The notes below the pieces were generated by a model. That model did not search any database and was not told where the DNA came from. It was given only the letters and a program-made list of their open reading frames with translations. The position numbers and the translations under genes were made by a program. From Variovorax paradoxus (lineage in GTDB: Bacteria; Pseudomonadota; Gammaproteobacteria; Burkholderiales; Burkholderiaceae_C), in NCBI RefSeq assembly GCF_022009635.1, contig NZ_CP091716.1, positions 5,539,501 through 5,603,500 on the forward strand: a DNA stretch of 64,000 bases, read 5' to 3'. Shown one piece after another: positions 8,286 to 16,296 of this stretch (position 1 is the first letter of the stretch; every line of letters starts with the position of its first letter).

Positions 8286-9128
8286 CTATTCCTCCGAAGC
8301 CGTCGACTGCCTGATGTGCCTGGGCAGGTACTGGTTGGCCGGGCTGGTTTCCCATTCGGGCATCAGCTGGTAGCCGCCTCGTTCGCGGATGGCCTTCGAC
8401 ACCTCGGAGTCCGGGTCCTTCACGTCGCCGAAGATGCGCGCGCCGGTCGGGCAGGCCTTCACGCAGGCCGGCTTGCGGTCTTCCTTGGGCAACTGCTCGT
8501 CGTAGATGCGGTCCACGCACAGCGTGCACTTGGTCATGACCTGGCGCTCCTCGTCGAGTTCGCGAGCGCCGTAGGGGCAGGCCCATGCGCAGTATTTGCA
8601 GCCGATGCACTTGTCGTAGTCGACCAGCACGATGCCGTCTTCCTTGCGCTTGTAGCTCGCGCCCGTGGGGCACACCGGCACGCACGGCGGGTCTTCGCAG
8701 TGCAGGCAGCTCTTTGGGAAGTGGATGGTCTCGGTGACGGGAAAGGCGCCGGCCTCGTAGGTCTGCACGCGGTTGAAGAAGGTGCCGGTGGGATTGGCGG
8801 CATAGGGGCGCTCATCGGCCAGCGGGCCGGCGCTGCCGGAGGTGTTCCATTGCTTGCAGGACGTGACGCAGGCGTGGCAGCCGACGCAGACGTTGAGGTC
8901 GATGACGAGGGCGAGTTGCTTGGCGAGTGTTTCGCCTTGTGCGGCGCGCTGGGTTGCAGTACTCCCTCTCCCGCTTGCGGGAGAGGGTCGGGGTGAGGGT
9001 GCAACGGCCTTCATCACGCCAAGGCTTCCAATTCCAGCGCCGCTCCCCTCACCCCAGCCCTCTCCCGCAAGCGGGAGAGGGGGCAATACCGGAGCCGGGG
9101 ACAGCAGATCCTTGAGCCACTGCATCAT
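8286..9128 (-). CDS. soeB: Sulfite dehydrogenase iron-sulfur subunit (DmsB-like)
   Basis: A 280-residue ferredoxin-like subunit with four cysteine clusters for [4Fe-4S] centres: CVGCHACVTSC (from residue 81), CLHCEDPPCVPVCP, CIGCKYCAWACP and CTLC...CVKACP. It carries electrons from the molybdopterin subunit to the membrane anchor. It overlaps the soeA stop by 4 bp and precedes soeC by 4 bp. The first 65 residues are odd. After MMQWLKDLLSPAP the chain is rich in Pro, Gly, Ala and Ser because two inverted REP-like hairpins (9040-9084 and 8962-9002) lie inside the frame, encoding about residues 15-29 and 43-56. The conserved domain begins only at LAKQLALVIDLNVC (about 68). The frame stays open across the insertion. 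Confidence 0.88.
   Translation of the reverse strand: MMQWLKDLLSPAPVLPPLPLAGEGWGEGSGAGIGSLGVMKAVAPSPRPSPASGRGSTATQRAAQGETLAKQLALVIDLNVCVGCHACVTSCKQWNTSGSAGPLADERPYAANPTGTFFNRVQTYEAGAFPVTETIHFPKSCLHCEDPPCVPVCPTGASYKRKEDGIVLVDYDKCIGCKYCAWACPYGARELDEERQVMTKCTLCVDRIYDEQLPKEDRKPACVKACPTGARIFGDVKDPDSEVSKAIRERGGYQLMPEWETSPANQYLPRHIRQSTASEE
8962..9002 (+). repeat. REP-like hairpin 1 (inside soeB)
   Basis: A GC-rich hairpin CCTCTCCCGC-TT-GCGGGAGAGG followed by the tail GTCGGGGTGAGGG. The same design (short CTCCC hairpin plus GGGGTGAGGG tail) recurs inverted at 9040-9084 and in variant form at 59681-59783, as expected of a REP/REPIN family dispersed in the genome. It lies within the coding sequence of soeB, which is unusual for REP elements. 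Confidence 0.8.
9040..9084 (-). repeat. REP-like hairpin 2, inverted (inside soeB)
   Basis: The inverted mate of the hairpin at 8962-9002: tail CCCCTCACCCC then CCCTCTCCCGC-AA-GCGGGAGAGGG. With its mate it forms a REPIN-like pair of about 120 bp, head to head, separated by about 37 bp of non-repeat sequence. Confidence 0.8.
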
Positions 9129-12115
9129 TTCTTCCCCCTCCCCGCAAAATACGTCAACACACTCGCCGCCTTCCCCAGCACACCCGGTACCACCGGCATG
9201 CTCTCGATCTGCGGATAGCTTTCTTCAGGCTCGCCGGGTTCCGCCGGCCGTATGCGCACCCGCACGTCGTACCAGCCGGCCTGCCCGGTGATCGGGTCGG
9301 AGTTGCTGATGGTGCCGCTCGCCGTGCCTTCGCAGGGCAGCTCCTCGCTGATCAGGTGGTTCAGCAGGAAGCCCTTGCGCGCCTCGTCCGCGCCCGGCGC
9401 CAGTTGCCAGGCGCCGTCCGCCTTGCCGATGGCGTTCCAGGTCCACACGGTGCCGGGCTCCACAGCCTCGCTGTAGCGCAGCATGCAGCGCACCTGGCCC
9501 CAGCGGCTCTCGACCCAGCACCAGCCGCCGTCGGCAATGCCCGCCGCCTGCGCGGTCAGCGGGTTCACGTGCAGGTAGTTGTGGCTGTGGATCTGCCGCA
9601 GCCAGGCGTTCTGCGAATCCCACGAGTGATACATCGCCATCGGCCGCTGCGTGAGCGCGTTGAGCGGAAACGCCTCGAGGTCGGTCGCGGCTTCTTCCAG
9701 CGGCGGATACCAGAACGGCAGCGGATCGAAGTACTTGTCGATGCGCTCGCGCAGCGCCTCGGGCGGCTGGCGCCCCGGGCTCTTGCCCTGCGCCGCGAGC
9801 CTGAAGCTCTGCAGCGTGTCGGAGTACAGCGCCAGCTGCACCGGGTCGTTGCGCTGGCGCCAGCCCTTGTCCTTGGCAAAGTCCAGGTACTCCCGGTTCC
9901 AGTTGCGCATGTAGTGCATGGTCTCGGGCATGTGGTACTGGAAGACGCAGTTGTTCTGGGCATAGGCCTCCCATTGCTTCGGGTTTGGCGCGCCGCGCAG
10001 GTGCTCGGTGCCGTCCTTGCCGCGCCAGCCCATGAGAAAACCGATGCCCGGCTGCGGCTCGAAGTTGACGACGAAGTCCGGGTAGCCCGTGTACTTGCGC
10101 CCGCCCTCCGGCGTGGTGAAGGCCGGAAACTTCAGCCGCGAAGCCAGCTCGATCAGCACCTCCTGGAACGGGCGGCACTCGCCCGTCGGCGGCACCACCG
10201 GCACGCGCACCGAATCGACCGGCCCGTCGAACTCCGAGATCGGCCGGTCGAGCATGCCCATCACGTCGTGCCGTTCGAGATACGTGGTGTCGGGCAGCAC
10301 CAGGTCGGCAAAGGCCACGGTCTCGCTCTGGAAGGCGTCGCACACCACCAGGAAGGGAATCATGTGCTCGCCCTTGTCGTCCTTGCGGTTGAGCATCTCG
10401 CGCACGGCCATGGTGTTCATGCTCGAATTCCAGGCCATGTTGGCCATGAAGATCAGCAGCGTGTCGATGCGGTAAGGGTCGCCCTTCACCGCGTTGGTGA
10501 TCACGTTGTGCATGAGCCCGTGCGCCGACAGCGGGTGCTCCCACGAGAACGCATGGTCGATGCGGATCGGCGAGCCGTCGGGGTTGATGGCCAGCTCGTC
10601 CGGGCTGGCCGGAAAACCCAGCGGCGCCGCGTTGAGCGGCGTGTTCGGCTGGATCATCCCGGGGTCGTTGAAGGCCCGGTAGTTGGGCACGATGTGGCGC
10701 GGATACGGCGCCTTGTGCCGGAAGCCGCCCGGCGCGTCGATGGTGCCCAGCACGCTCATCAGCACCGCCAGCGCGCGCACCGTCTGGAAGCCGTTGGAGT
10801 GCGCCGCCAGCCCGCGCATCGCATGAAAGGCCACCGGCCGCGCCTGCGTGCTCTCATGCTTCTTGCCCCAGGCGTCGGTCCACGGAATCGGCAGCTCGAA
10901 GGCCTGCTTCAGCGCCGTCTCGCCCATCTCGCGCGCCAGCTTGCGGATGCGCGCGGCGTCGATGCCGGTGATGGCCTGTGCCCACTCGGGCGTGCAACTG
11001 GCCACGCGCTCGCGCAGCAGCTGGAACGACGGCGCCACGCGCGTGCCGTCGGCCAGCGTGTAGTGGCCTTCGAGCGCCGGGTCGCAGCCCTCGGCAATGC
11101 CTTCGGGGTAAGCGTTTTTCACGCTGCCGCTGGCCTTGTCCCACACCAGCTTGTTGTGCGGGTTGCGGCCGTCGCCGGGCGGGCCGCGCTGCGGGTCGGG
11201 GTCGAAGGCGAACAGGCCCTGGCGCTCGCAGTCGTCGAGCACCACGAGCTGCGGCGCGTTGGTGAAGCGTTTGAGGAAGGCATGGTCTACCAGGTCGCTT
11301 GCGATCAGCTCGTGCAGCAGCGCCATGAACAGCGCGCCGTCCGTTCCCGGCTTGATGGGAATCCACTCGTCGGCAATCGCCGAATAGCCGGTGCGCACCG
11401 GATTGATCGAGATGAAGCGCCCGCCCGCGCGCTTGAACTTGCTGATGGCGATCTTCATCGGGTTGCTGTGATGGTCTTCGGCCGTGCCGATCATCACGAA
11501 CAGCTTGGCGCGCTCCAGGTCCGGCCCGCCGAATTCCCAGAAGCTGCCGCCGATGGTGTAGATCATTCCCGCGGCCATGTTGACCGAGCAGAAGCCGCCG
11601 TGCGCCGCATAGTTGGGCGTGCCGAACTGCCGCGCGAACAGGCCCGTGAGCGCCTGCATCTGGTCCCGCCCGGTGAACAGCGCGAACTTCTTCGGGTCGG
11701 TGGCGCGGATCTTCGCGAGGCGCTCGGTGAGCAGTTCGTAGGCGCGCTCCCAGCTGATGGGCTCGAACTCGGCCGCCCCGCGCTCGCTGCCGGCCTTGCG
11801 CAGGAGCGGCTGCGTGATGCGCGCGGGCGACACCTGCTTCATGATCCCCGACGAGCCCTTGGCGCAGATCACGCCCTGGTTCAGCGGATGGTCCGGGTTG
11901 CCGTCGATGTAGCGCACCTGCGGGCCCTTCTCGCCCTCGCGCAGATGCACGCGGATGCCGCATCGGCAGGCGCACATGTAGCAGGTGGTGGTCTTGACCG
12001 TGGTGTCGGCGGTGGGCGTGGGCGCCGACAGCGGGTCGTGCACGGGCTCGCGGGACAGGAAACTGAACACTGTCGGTCCTTTGTTTTCAAGCGTGGCACG
12101 GCCGATGTTAGGCAT
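9125..12115 (-). CDS. soeA: Molybdopterin sulfite dehydrogenase, catalytic subunit
   Basis: A 996-residue molybdopterin oxidoreductase of the DMSO-reductase superfamily. An N-terminal [4Fe-4S] motif has cysteines 45, 48, 52 and 84 (CYMCACRCG ... GVICAKG). Next come the molybdopterin domains (FTGRDQMQ, GGFCSVNMAAGM, PIKPGTDGALFMALLHELI, DLVLPDTTYLERHDV) and a C-terminal molydopterin-dinucleotide-binding domain (VNPLTAQAAGIADGGWCWVESRWG). There is no twin-arginine signal, which fits the cytoplasmic SoeABC sulfite:quinone oxidoreductase rather than periplasmic DMSO or thiosulfate enzymes. It would oxidise the sulfite released by Xsc to sulfate. It overlaps soeB by 4 bp and is divergent from a LysR regulator gene only 37 bp away. 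The sulfite assignment is from architecture and context. Confidence 0.85.
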   Translation of the reverse strand: MPNIGRATLENKGPTVFSFLSREPVHDPLSAPTPTADTTVKTTTCYMCACRCGIRVHLREGEKGPQVRYIDGNPDHPLNQGVICAKGSSGIMKQVSPARITQPLLRKAGSERGAAEFEPISWERAYELLTERLAKIRATDPKKFALFTGRDQMQALTGLFARQFGTPNYAAHGGFCSVNMAAGMIYTIGGSFWEFGGPDLERAKLFVMIGTAEDHHSNPMKIAISKFKRAGGRFISINPVRTGYSAIADEWIPIKPGTDGALFMALLHELIASDLVDHAFLKRFTNAPQLVVLDDCERQGLFAFDPDPQRGPPGDGRNPHNKLVWDKASGSVKNAYPEGIAEGCDPALEGHYTLADGTRVAPSFQLLRERVASCTPEWAQAITGIDAARIRKLAREMGETALKQAFELPIPWTDAWGKKHESTQARPVAFHAMRGLAAHSNGFQTVRALAVLMSVLGTIDAPGGFRHKAPYPRHIVPNYRAFNDPGMIQPNTPLNAAPLGFPASPDELAINPDGSPIRIDHAFSWEHPLSAHGLMHNVITNAVKGDPYRIDTLLIFMANMAWNSSMNTMAVREMLNRKDDKGEHMIPFLVVCDAFQSETVAFADLVLPDTTYLERHDVMGMLDRPISEFDGPVDSVRVPVVPPTGECRPFQEVLIELASRLKFPAFTTPEGGRKYTGYPDFVVNFEPQPGIGFLMGWRGKDGTEHLRGAPNPKQWEAYAQNNCVFQYHMPETMHYMRNWNREYLDFAKDKGWRQRNDPVQLALYSDTLQSFRLAAQGKSPGRQPPEALRERIDKYFDPLPFWYPPLEEAATDLEAFPLNALTQRPMAMYHSWDSQNAWLRQIHSHNYLHVNPLTAQAAGIADGGWCWVESRWGQVRCMLRYSEAVEPGTVWTWNAIGKADGAWQLAPGADEARKGFLLNHLISEELPCEGTASGTISNSDPITGQAGWYDVRVRIRPAEPGEPEESYPQIESMPVVPGVLGKAASVLTYFAGRGKK

Positions 12116-12152
12116 CCCCCATCAAGCGGAAAAGCGCAGAATATCTCTCACC

Positions 12153-13094
12153 ATGACCGGAAAAACAGATCAGTCCTCCGCGCAGCGCCTGCGCCTGAAC
12201 CTGCGCCAGCTGGTGGTTTTCGTGGCCACCGCGCGCGGCGGCAGCACGCGCGCGGCGGCGGACCGCATCGCGCGTTCGCAGTCGGCCGCGAGCAGCGCGC
12301 TGGCCGACCTGGAAACCTCGGTCGGCGTGCTGCTGTTCGACCGCATCGGCCGCCGGCTGGTACTCAACGAGAACGGCCGCGCCCTGCTGCCCAAGGCGCA
12401 GGCGCTGCTCGACCAGGCGGGCGAGGTGCAGGCCCTCTTCAGTGCCGAGCACGCGGCGCCGCTGCGCGTGGCGGCGAGCTTCACCATCGGCGAATACCTG
12501 CTGCCCGAGCGCGTTTCGCAATGGACCGCATTGCACCCGCAGAGCCAGGTGCGGCTGCACATCGCCAACACGCGCGACGTGATCGAGGCGGTGGCGGGCT
12601 TCGATGTCGACGTGGGTTTCATCGAGGGCCCACAGACCCACCCCGACCTGGTGGTGCGCGCGTGGCGCAGCGACGAACTGGTGATCGTGGCCGCGCCGGG
12701 CCATGCGCTCGCGGGCCGCGTGGCCACGCACAAGCAGTTGTCGCAAGCCACCTGGGTGCTGCGCGAGCACGGCTCGGGCACGCGGCAGGTCACCGATGCC
12801 TGGCTGATCCAGAACCTCGAGCAGGTGAACGTGGGCTTCGAACTGGGCAGCACCGAGGCGATCAAGCGCGTTGTGGCATCGGGCACCGGCCTGGCCTGCC
12901 TGTCGCGCTACACGGTGGCGCAGGCGCTGGAAGACGGGCATCTGGTCGAACTGCGCACGCGGCTGCCTGCAGGCGTACGCAAGCTGGCGACGGTGATGCA
13001 CCGCGACAAGCTGCTGGGCGGCGCCACCGCCGACTTCCTGCGCCACTGCGGCGCGACCGTTCCGCGCACGGCCACCGCTGCGGCCGCGCGCTGA
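12153..13094 (+). CDS. LysR-family transcriptional regulator
   Basis: A 313-residue LysR regulator. The N-terminal winged helix-turn-helix (about residues 13-72) includes LRQLVVFVATARGGSTRAAADRIARSQSAASSALADLE in broken form, and the effector-binding domain covers about 95-300. The start at 12153 gives the usual LysR length; the open frame further upstream runs antisense into soeA. It is divergent from soeABC with only 37 bp between start codons, so the promoter elements must overlap the coding ends. That placement makes soeABC its likely target, with sulfite or a sulfonate metabolite a plausible effector. Its 3' end abuts convergent ackA (4 bp gap). Confidence 0.9.
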   Translation: MTGKTDQSSAQRLRLNLRQLVVFVATARGGSTRAAADRIARSQSAASSALADLETSVGVLLFDRIGRRLVLNENGRALLPKAQALLDQAGEVQALFSAEHAAPLRVAASFTIGEYLLPERVSQWTALHPQSQVRLHIANTRDVIEAVAGFDVDVGFIEGPQTHPDLVVRAWRSDELVIVAAPGHALAGRVATHKQLSQATWVLREHGSGTRQVTDAWLIQNLEQVNVGFELGSTEAIKRVVASGTGLACLSRYTVAQALEDGHLVELRTRLPAGVRKLATVMHRDKLLGGATADFLRHCGATVPRTATAAAAR

Positions 13095-13098
13095 GCGC

Positions 13099-14304
13099 TC
13101 AGCCCATGTGAAGCACGCGCGCCGTGTGGCGCGCGATCACGGCTTCTTCGTCGGTGCGCAGCACCCAGGCGCTGACGGGGCTGGCGGGCGTGGTGAGCCG
13201 CGCAGCTCCGCCACGGTTGGCGGCGGCATCGGCTTGCACCCCCAGCCAGGCGCAGTCTTCGAGCATGCGTTCGCGCAGCGGCGCGTCGTTCTCGCCGATG
13301 CCGCCGGTGAACACGATGGCATCCACGCCGCGCAGCGCGCCTGCCAGCATGCCCATGTGCTGCACCACCTGCTCCGCGAAATGCCCGATCGCCTCGGCCG
13401 CCGTGGGCTCCGCCGAAGCAGCCAGCGCGCGCATGTCGCTCGACACGCCCGACATGCCCAGCAGCCCCGATTCGCGGAACAGCAGCTTCTCGACCGCATC
13501 GACCGACATTCCTTGCGAGCGCATCAGATAGGGCACCACCGCCGCATCGATTCGGCCGCAGCGCGTGCCCATGGTCAGGCCATCGAGCGGCGAGAAAGTC
13601 ATGGTCGTCGCGACCGAGCGGCCGTTCACCATGCCGCACATCGACGCGCCGTTGCCCAGGTGCGCGACGATCACCCGGCGCTGCGCCAGCTCCGGCGCGA
13701 TGCCCGCGAATTGCGCGACGATCGATTCATAGGAAAGGCCGTGAAAGCCGTAGCGCCGCACGCCCGCGTCGTGCAACGCGCGCGGCAGCGCGAAGCGGCG
13801 GTTGACCTCGGGCTGCACTGCATGAAAGGCGGTGTCGAAGCAAGCCACCTGCGGCACGCCTTCGAAGGCGGCCATCGCGGCGCGCACGCCGGCCAGGTTG
13901 TGCGGCTGGTGCAGCGGCGCCAGGGGTTCCAGCTTTGCAAGCGCATCGAGCAGCGCCGCGTCGATGCGCACCGGCGCCACGAAGTCCGTGCCGCCGTGCA
14001 CGATGCGATGCCCCACCGCCGCGATGCGGCCGCCCTCGCCCTGCCGCGCATGCCACTCGAGCAATGCGGCCAGCGCGCCCTGGTGCGATGCACGTGCACC
14101 TTCGAGTGTTTCGTCGAGCAGCGTCTTGCCCTGTGCATCGCGCACGCGCAGCCGCGCCTTCAGCCCCGCGCCAAGTCCGTCCGCCTGGCCCGACCAGCGC
14201 GCCGACGGTAACGCGTCGCCATCGCCGCCCGGGTGTGCCGCATCGAACAATGCGACCTTGATGGACGAGGAACCCGCGTTGAGCGTCAGCAGCGAATCGG
14301 TCAT
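13099..14304 (-). CDS. ackA: Acetate kinase
   Basis: A 401-residue acetate/propionate kinase of normal length. Visible motifs are the phosphate-binding LLTLNAGSSSIKVALFD at the N-terminus, HRIVHGG, the catalytic loop YGFHGLSYESI, HLGNGASMC, MGTRCGRIDAAVVPYLM and the adenosine motif VFTGGIGENDAPLRERML. The enzyme interconverts acetyl phosphate plus ADP with acetate plus ATP. It lies 7 bp downstream of xsc, whose product is acetyl phosphate, so in this operon it should harvest ATP from sulfoacetaldehyde cleavage. Many xsc loci carry pta (phosphotransacetylase) instead; no pta is present in this window. Confidence 0.96.
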   Translation of the reverse strand: MTDSLLTLNAGSSSIKVALFDAAHPGGDGDALPSARWSGQADGLGAGLKARLRVRDAQGKTLLDETLEGARASHQGALAALLEWHARQGEGGRIAAVGHRIVHGGTDFVAPVRIDAALLDALAKLEPLAPLHQPHNLAGVRAAMAAFEGVPQVACFDTAFHAVQPEVNRRFALPRALHDAGVRRYGFHGLSYESIVAQFAGIAPELAQRRVIVAHLGNGASMCGMVNGRSVATTMTFSPLDGLTMGTRCGRIDAAVVPYLMRSQGMSVDAVEKLLFRESGLLGMSGVSSDMRALAASAEPTAAEAIGHFAEQVVQHMGMLAGALRGVDAIVFTGGIGENDAPLRERMLEDCAWLGVQADAAANRGGAARLTTPASPVSAWVLRTDEEAVIARHTARVLHMG

Positions 14305-14311
14305 GTGTTCT

Positions 14312-16135
14312 TCAGACGTAGTCCTTGTACTTGTCGAGGAATCGTACCGGCTTGGACAGCGCGTCTCGGCGGAACGGGTCGCCCAGCTCGCGGGTGCACA
14401 TGATCTCGATGACGCAGGTCTTGCCTTCGTTCATCTGCATGTCGATGGCTTTCTTCAGCGCCGGGCCCACGTCCTCGAGCTTGTCGACCACGATGCCTTC
14501 GGCGCCCATGGCCTTGGCGATGCCCGCGAAGCTCTCGCTCTCCAGCTCGCCGGCCACGAAGCGGCGGTTGTAGAAGTCGACCTGGTTCTTCTTTTCCGCG
14601 CCCCACTGGCGGTTGTGGAACACCACGGCCGTCACCGGAATGTCGTGGCGCACCGCCGTCATGATTTCCACCATGCTCATGCCCCAGGCACCGTCGCCTG
14701 CGTAGGCCACGGCCGGGCGGTCGGGTGCCGCGCACTTGGCGCCGATCATGGTGGGCAGCGAGTAGCCGCAATTGCCGAAGCTCATCGGCGCGAAGAAGCT
14801 GCGCGGCTCCTCGAAGCGCAGGTAGCTGTTGGCGATGGCGTTGATGTTGCCGATGTCGGTCGAGACCATCACGCGCGGCGGCATGGCCTTCTCCAGCTCG
14901 CGCAGCACCTGGCGCGGGTGCAGGTAGCTGCCGCCGGTGGGCGTCTTCTCGCCCTTGGCTTCCTCGATGGCGTCGAGGCTGAACTGGTCGCGCTCGTGGG
15001 TCCACTCGTCGAGTTCTTTTTCCCACGCGGCCTTCTCGGCCTTGATCTTGTCGGCGCGCTCGGCCTTGGTGGCGTCGCAGGCCAGCGTCTTTCCTTGCAG
15101 GCGCTTGAGCAGTTCCTTGGCAGTGGCCTTGGCGTCGCCGTGGATGCCGACGGTGATCTTCTTCACCAGGCCCAGGTTGGTGTGGTCGGCCTCGACCTGG
15201 ATGATCTTCGCGTCCTTCGGCCAGTAGTCCATGCCGTGCTGCGGCAGCGTGCCGAAGGGCCCCATGCGCGAGCCGAGCGCGAGCACCACGTCGGCCTGCG
15301 CGATCAGCTTCATCGCGGCCTTGGAGCCCTGGTAGCCCAGCGGGCCGGCCCACAGCGGATGGCTCGCGGGGAAGGAGTCGTTGCGCAGGTAGCCGTTGGC
15401 CACCGGCGCGCCCAGGCGCTCGGCAAGCGCCTTGCACTCTTCCACCGCGTCGCCCATGACCACGCCGCCGCCCGAGAGGATCACCGGAAACTTGGCGGAG
15501 GCCAGCAGCTCGACGGCCGCGTTCAGGCTGTTCTCGCCGCCCGCGCCGCGCTCCACGCGCATCGGCTTCGGGATCTCGCACTGGATCTCGCCGTAGAAGT
15601 AGTCGCGCGGAATATTGAGCTGCGTCGGGCCCATTTCGGAGATGGCGCGGTCGAAGCAGCGCGCGGTGTACTCGGCCATGCGCTTGGGATTGTTGACGTG
15701 GCCCTGGTACTTGGTGAACTCCTGGAACATCGGCAGCTGGTTGGCTTCCTGGAAGCCGCCCAGGCCCATGCCCATGGTGCCGGTCTCGGGCGTGATCATC
15801 ACCACCGGGCTGTGCGCCCAGTAGGCGGCCGCGACGGCGGTCACGCAGTTGCTGATGCCGGGGCCGTTCTGGCCGATCACGAGGCCGTGGCGGCCCGACA
15901 CGCGCGCATAGCCGTCGGCCATGTGGGCGCCGCCCTGCTCGTGCACCACCGGAATCAGTCGGATGCCGGCGGGCGCGAAGATGTCCATCGCGTCCATGAA
16001 GGCCGAGCCCATGATGCCGAAGATGTCGGTCACGCCGTTGGCGACCATGGTCTCGACAAAGGCCTCGGAGGGCGTCATCTTCTGCACGCCCTTGACGGCT
16101 TCGCGGGTGGGGGCTGCGGCTTGCTTCTGGCTCAT
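14312..16135 (-). CDS. xsc: Sulfoacetaldehyde acetyltransferase
   Basis: A 607-residue thiamine-diphosphate enzyme that cleaves sulfoacetaldehyde with phosphate to acetyl phosphate and sulfite. The N-terminal half holds GIMGSAFMDAMDIFAPAGIR in broken form, the cofactor glutamate in VVHEQGGAHMADGYARVSGRHG and GPGISNCVTAVAAAYWAHSPVV. The C-terminal half has the ThDP motif starting YAGDGAWGMSMVEIM and ending FHNRQWGAEKKNQVDF. These segments match characterised Xsc proteins more closely than acetolactate synthases. The ATG at 16135 was chosen because AGGAGACG lies upstream and the frame before it is not conserved-looking. ackA follows after 7 bp. The divergent IclR gene and several palindromes lie upstream. 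Confidence 0.95.
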   Translation of the reverse strand: MSQKQAAAPTREAVKGVQKMTPSEAFVETMVANGVTDIFGIMGSAFMDAMDIFAPAGIRLIPVVHEQGGAHMADGYARVSGRHGLVIGQNGPGISNCVTAVAAAYWAHSPVVMITPETGTMGMGLGGFQEANQLPMFQEFTKYQGHVNNPKRMAEYTARCFDRAISEMGPTQLNIPRDYFYGEIQCEIPKPMRVERGAGGENSLNAAVELLASAKFPVILSGGGVVMGDAVEECKALAERLGAPVANGYLRNDSFPASHPLWAGPLGYQGSKAAMKLIAQADVVLALGSRMGPFGTLPQHGMDYWPKDAKIIQVEADHTNLGLVKKITVGIHGDAKATAKELLKRLQGKTLACDATKAERADKIKAEKAAWEKELDEWTHERDQFSLDAIEEAKGEKTPTGGSYLHPRQVLRELEKAMPPRVMVSTDIGNINAIANSYLRFEEPRSFFAPMSFGNCGYSLPTMIGAKCAAPDRPAVAYAGDGAWGMSMVEIMTAVRHDIPVTAVVFHNRQWGAEKKNQVDFYNRRFVAGELESESFAGIAKAMGAEGIVVDKLEDVGPALKKAIDMQMNEGKTCVIEIMCTRELGDPFRRDALSKPVRFLDKYKDYV

Positions 16136-16185
16136 GGAAGGCGTCTCCTGAAGGGATGAGGGGCGGTGGATTGCACCCGAAAAGT

Positions 16186-16215
16186 CGGAACGACTTGTTC
16201 CGGAATTCATTCCGG
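16186..16215. promoter_or_regulatory. Candidate IclR operator cluster upstream of xsc
   Basis: Two adjoining inverted repeats lie 51-80 bp upstream of the xsc start: GGAAC-GACTT-GTTCC (16187-16201, extended by C and G outside) and CCGGAAT-TC-ATTCCGG (16200-16215). IclR-family proteins commonly bind GGAA...TTCC palindromes. Similar GGAAC/GTTCC repeats occur beside both other IclR genes of this window (19947-19971, 28184-28198). The function is inferred. Confidence 0.5.
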
Positions 16216-16251
16216 CGGAATATAGGACGGCATCGGCACGGCGTCAAACAA

Positions 16252-16290
16252 TTTACAAAAAACGGTACGCCTTGTCTCTTTTTTTGTAAA
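16252..16290. promoter_or_regulatory. Long AT-rich inverted repeat between xsc and iclR-type gene
   Basis: A perfect 11-bp inverted repeat, TTTACAAAAAA (16252-16262) and TTTTTTGTAAA (16280-16290), with a 17-bp spacer. It stands out in this GC-rich sequence and ends 7-19 bp before the possible starts of the IclR-type gene. It may be an autoregulatory operator or part of the divergent promoters. Confidence 0.5.
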
Positions 16291-16296
16291 ACACCT

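Noticed and set aside
9356..13111. A very long open frame of about 1250 codons on the + strand, antisense to soeA and beyond
   Set aside because: It is a by-product of high GC at third codon positions opposite soeA. Its translation is Arg/Ala/His-rich without domains, and soeA has clear motifs.
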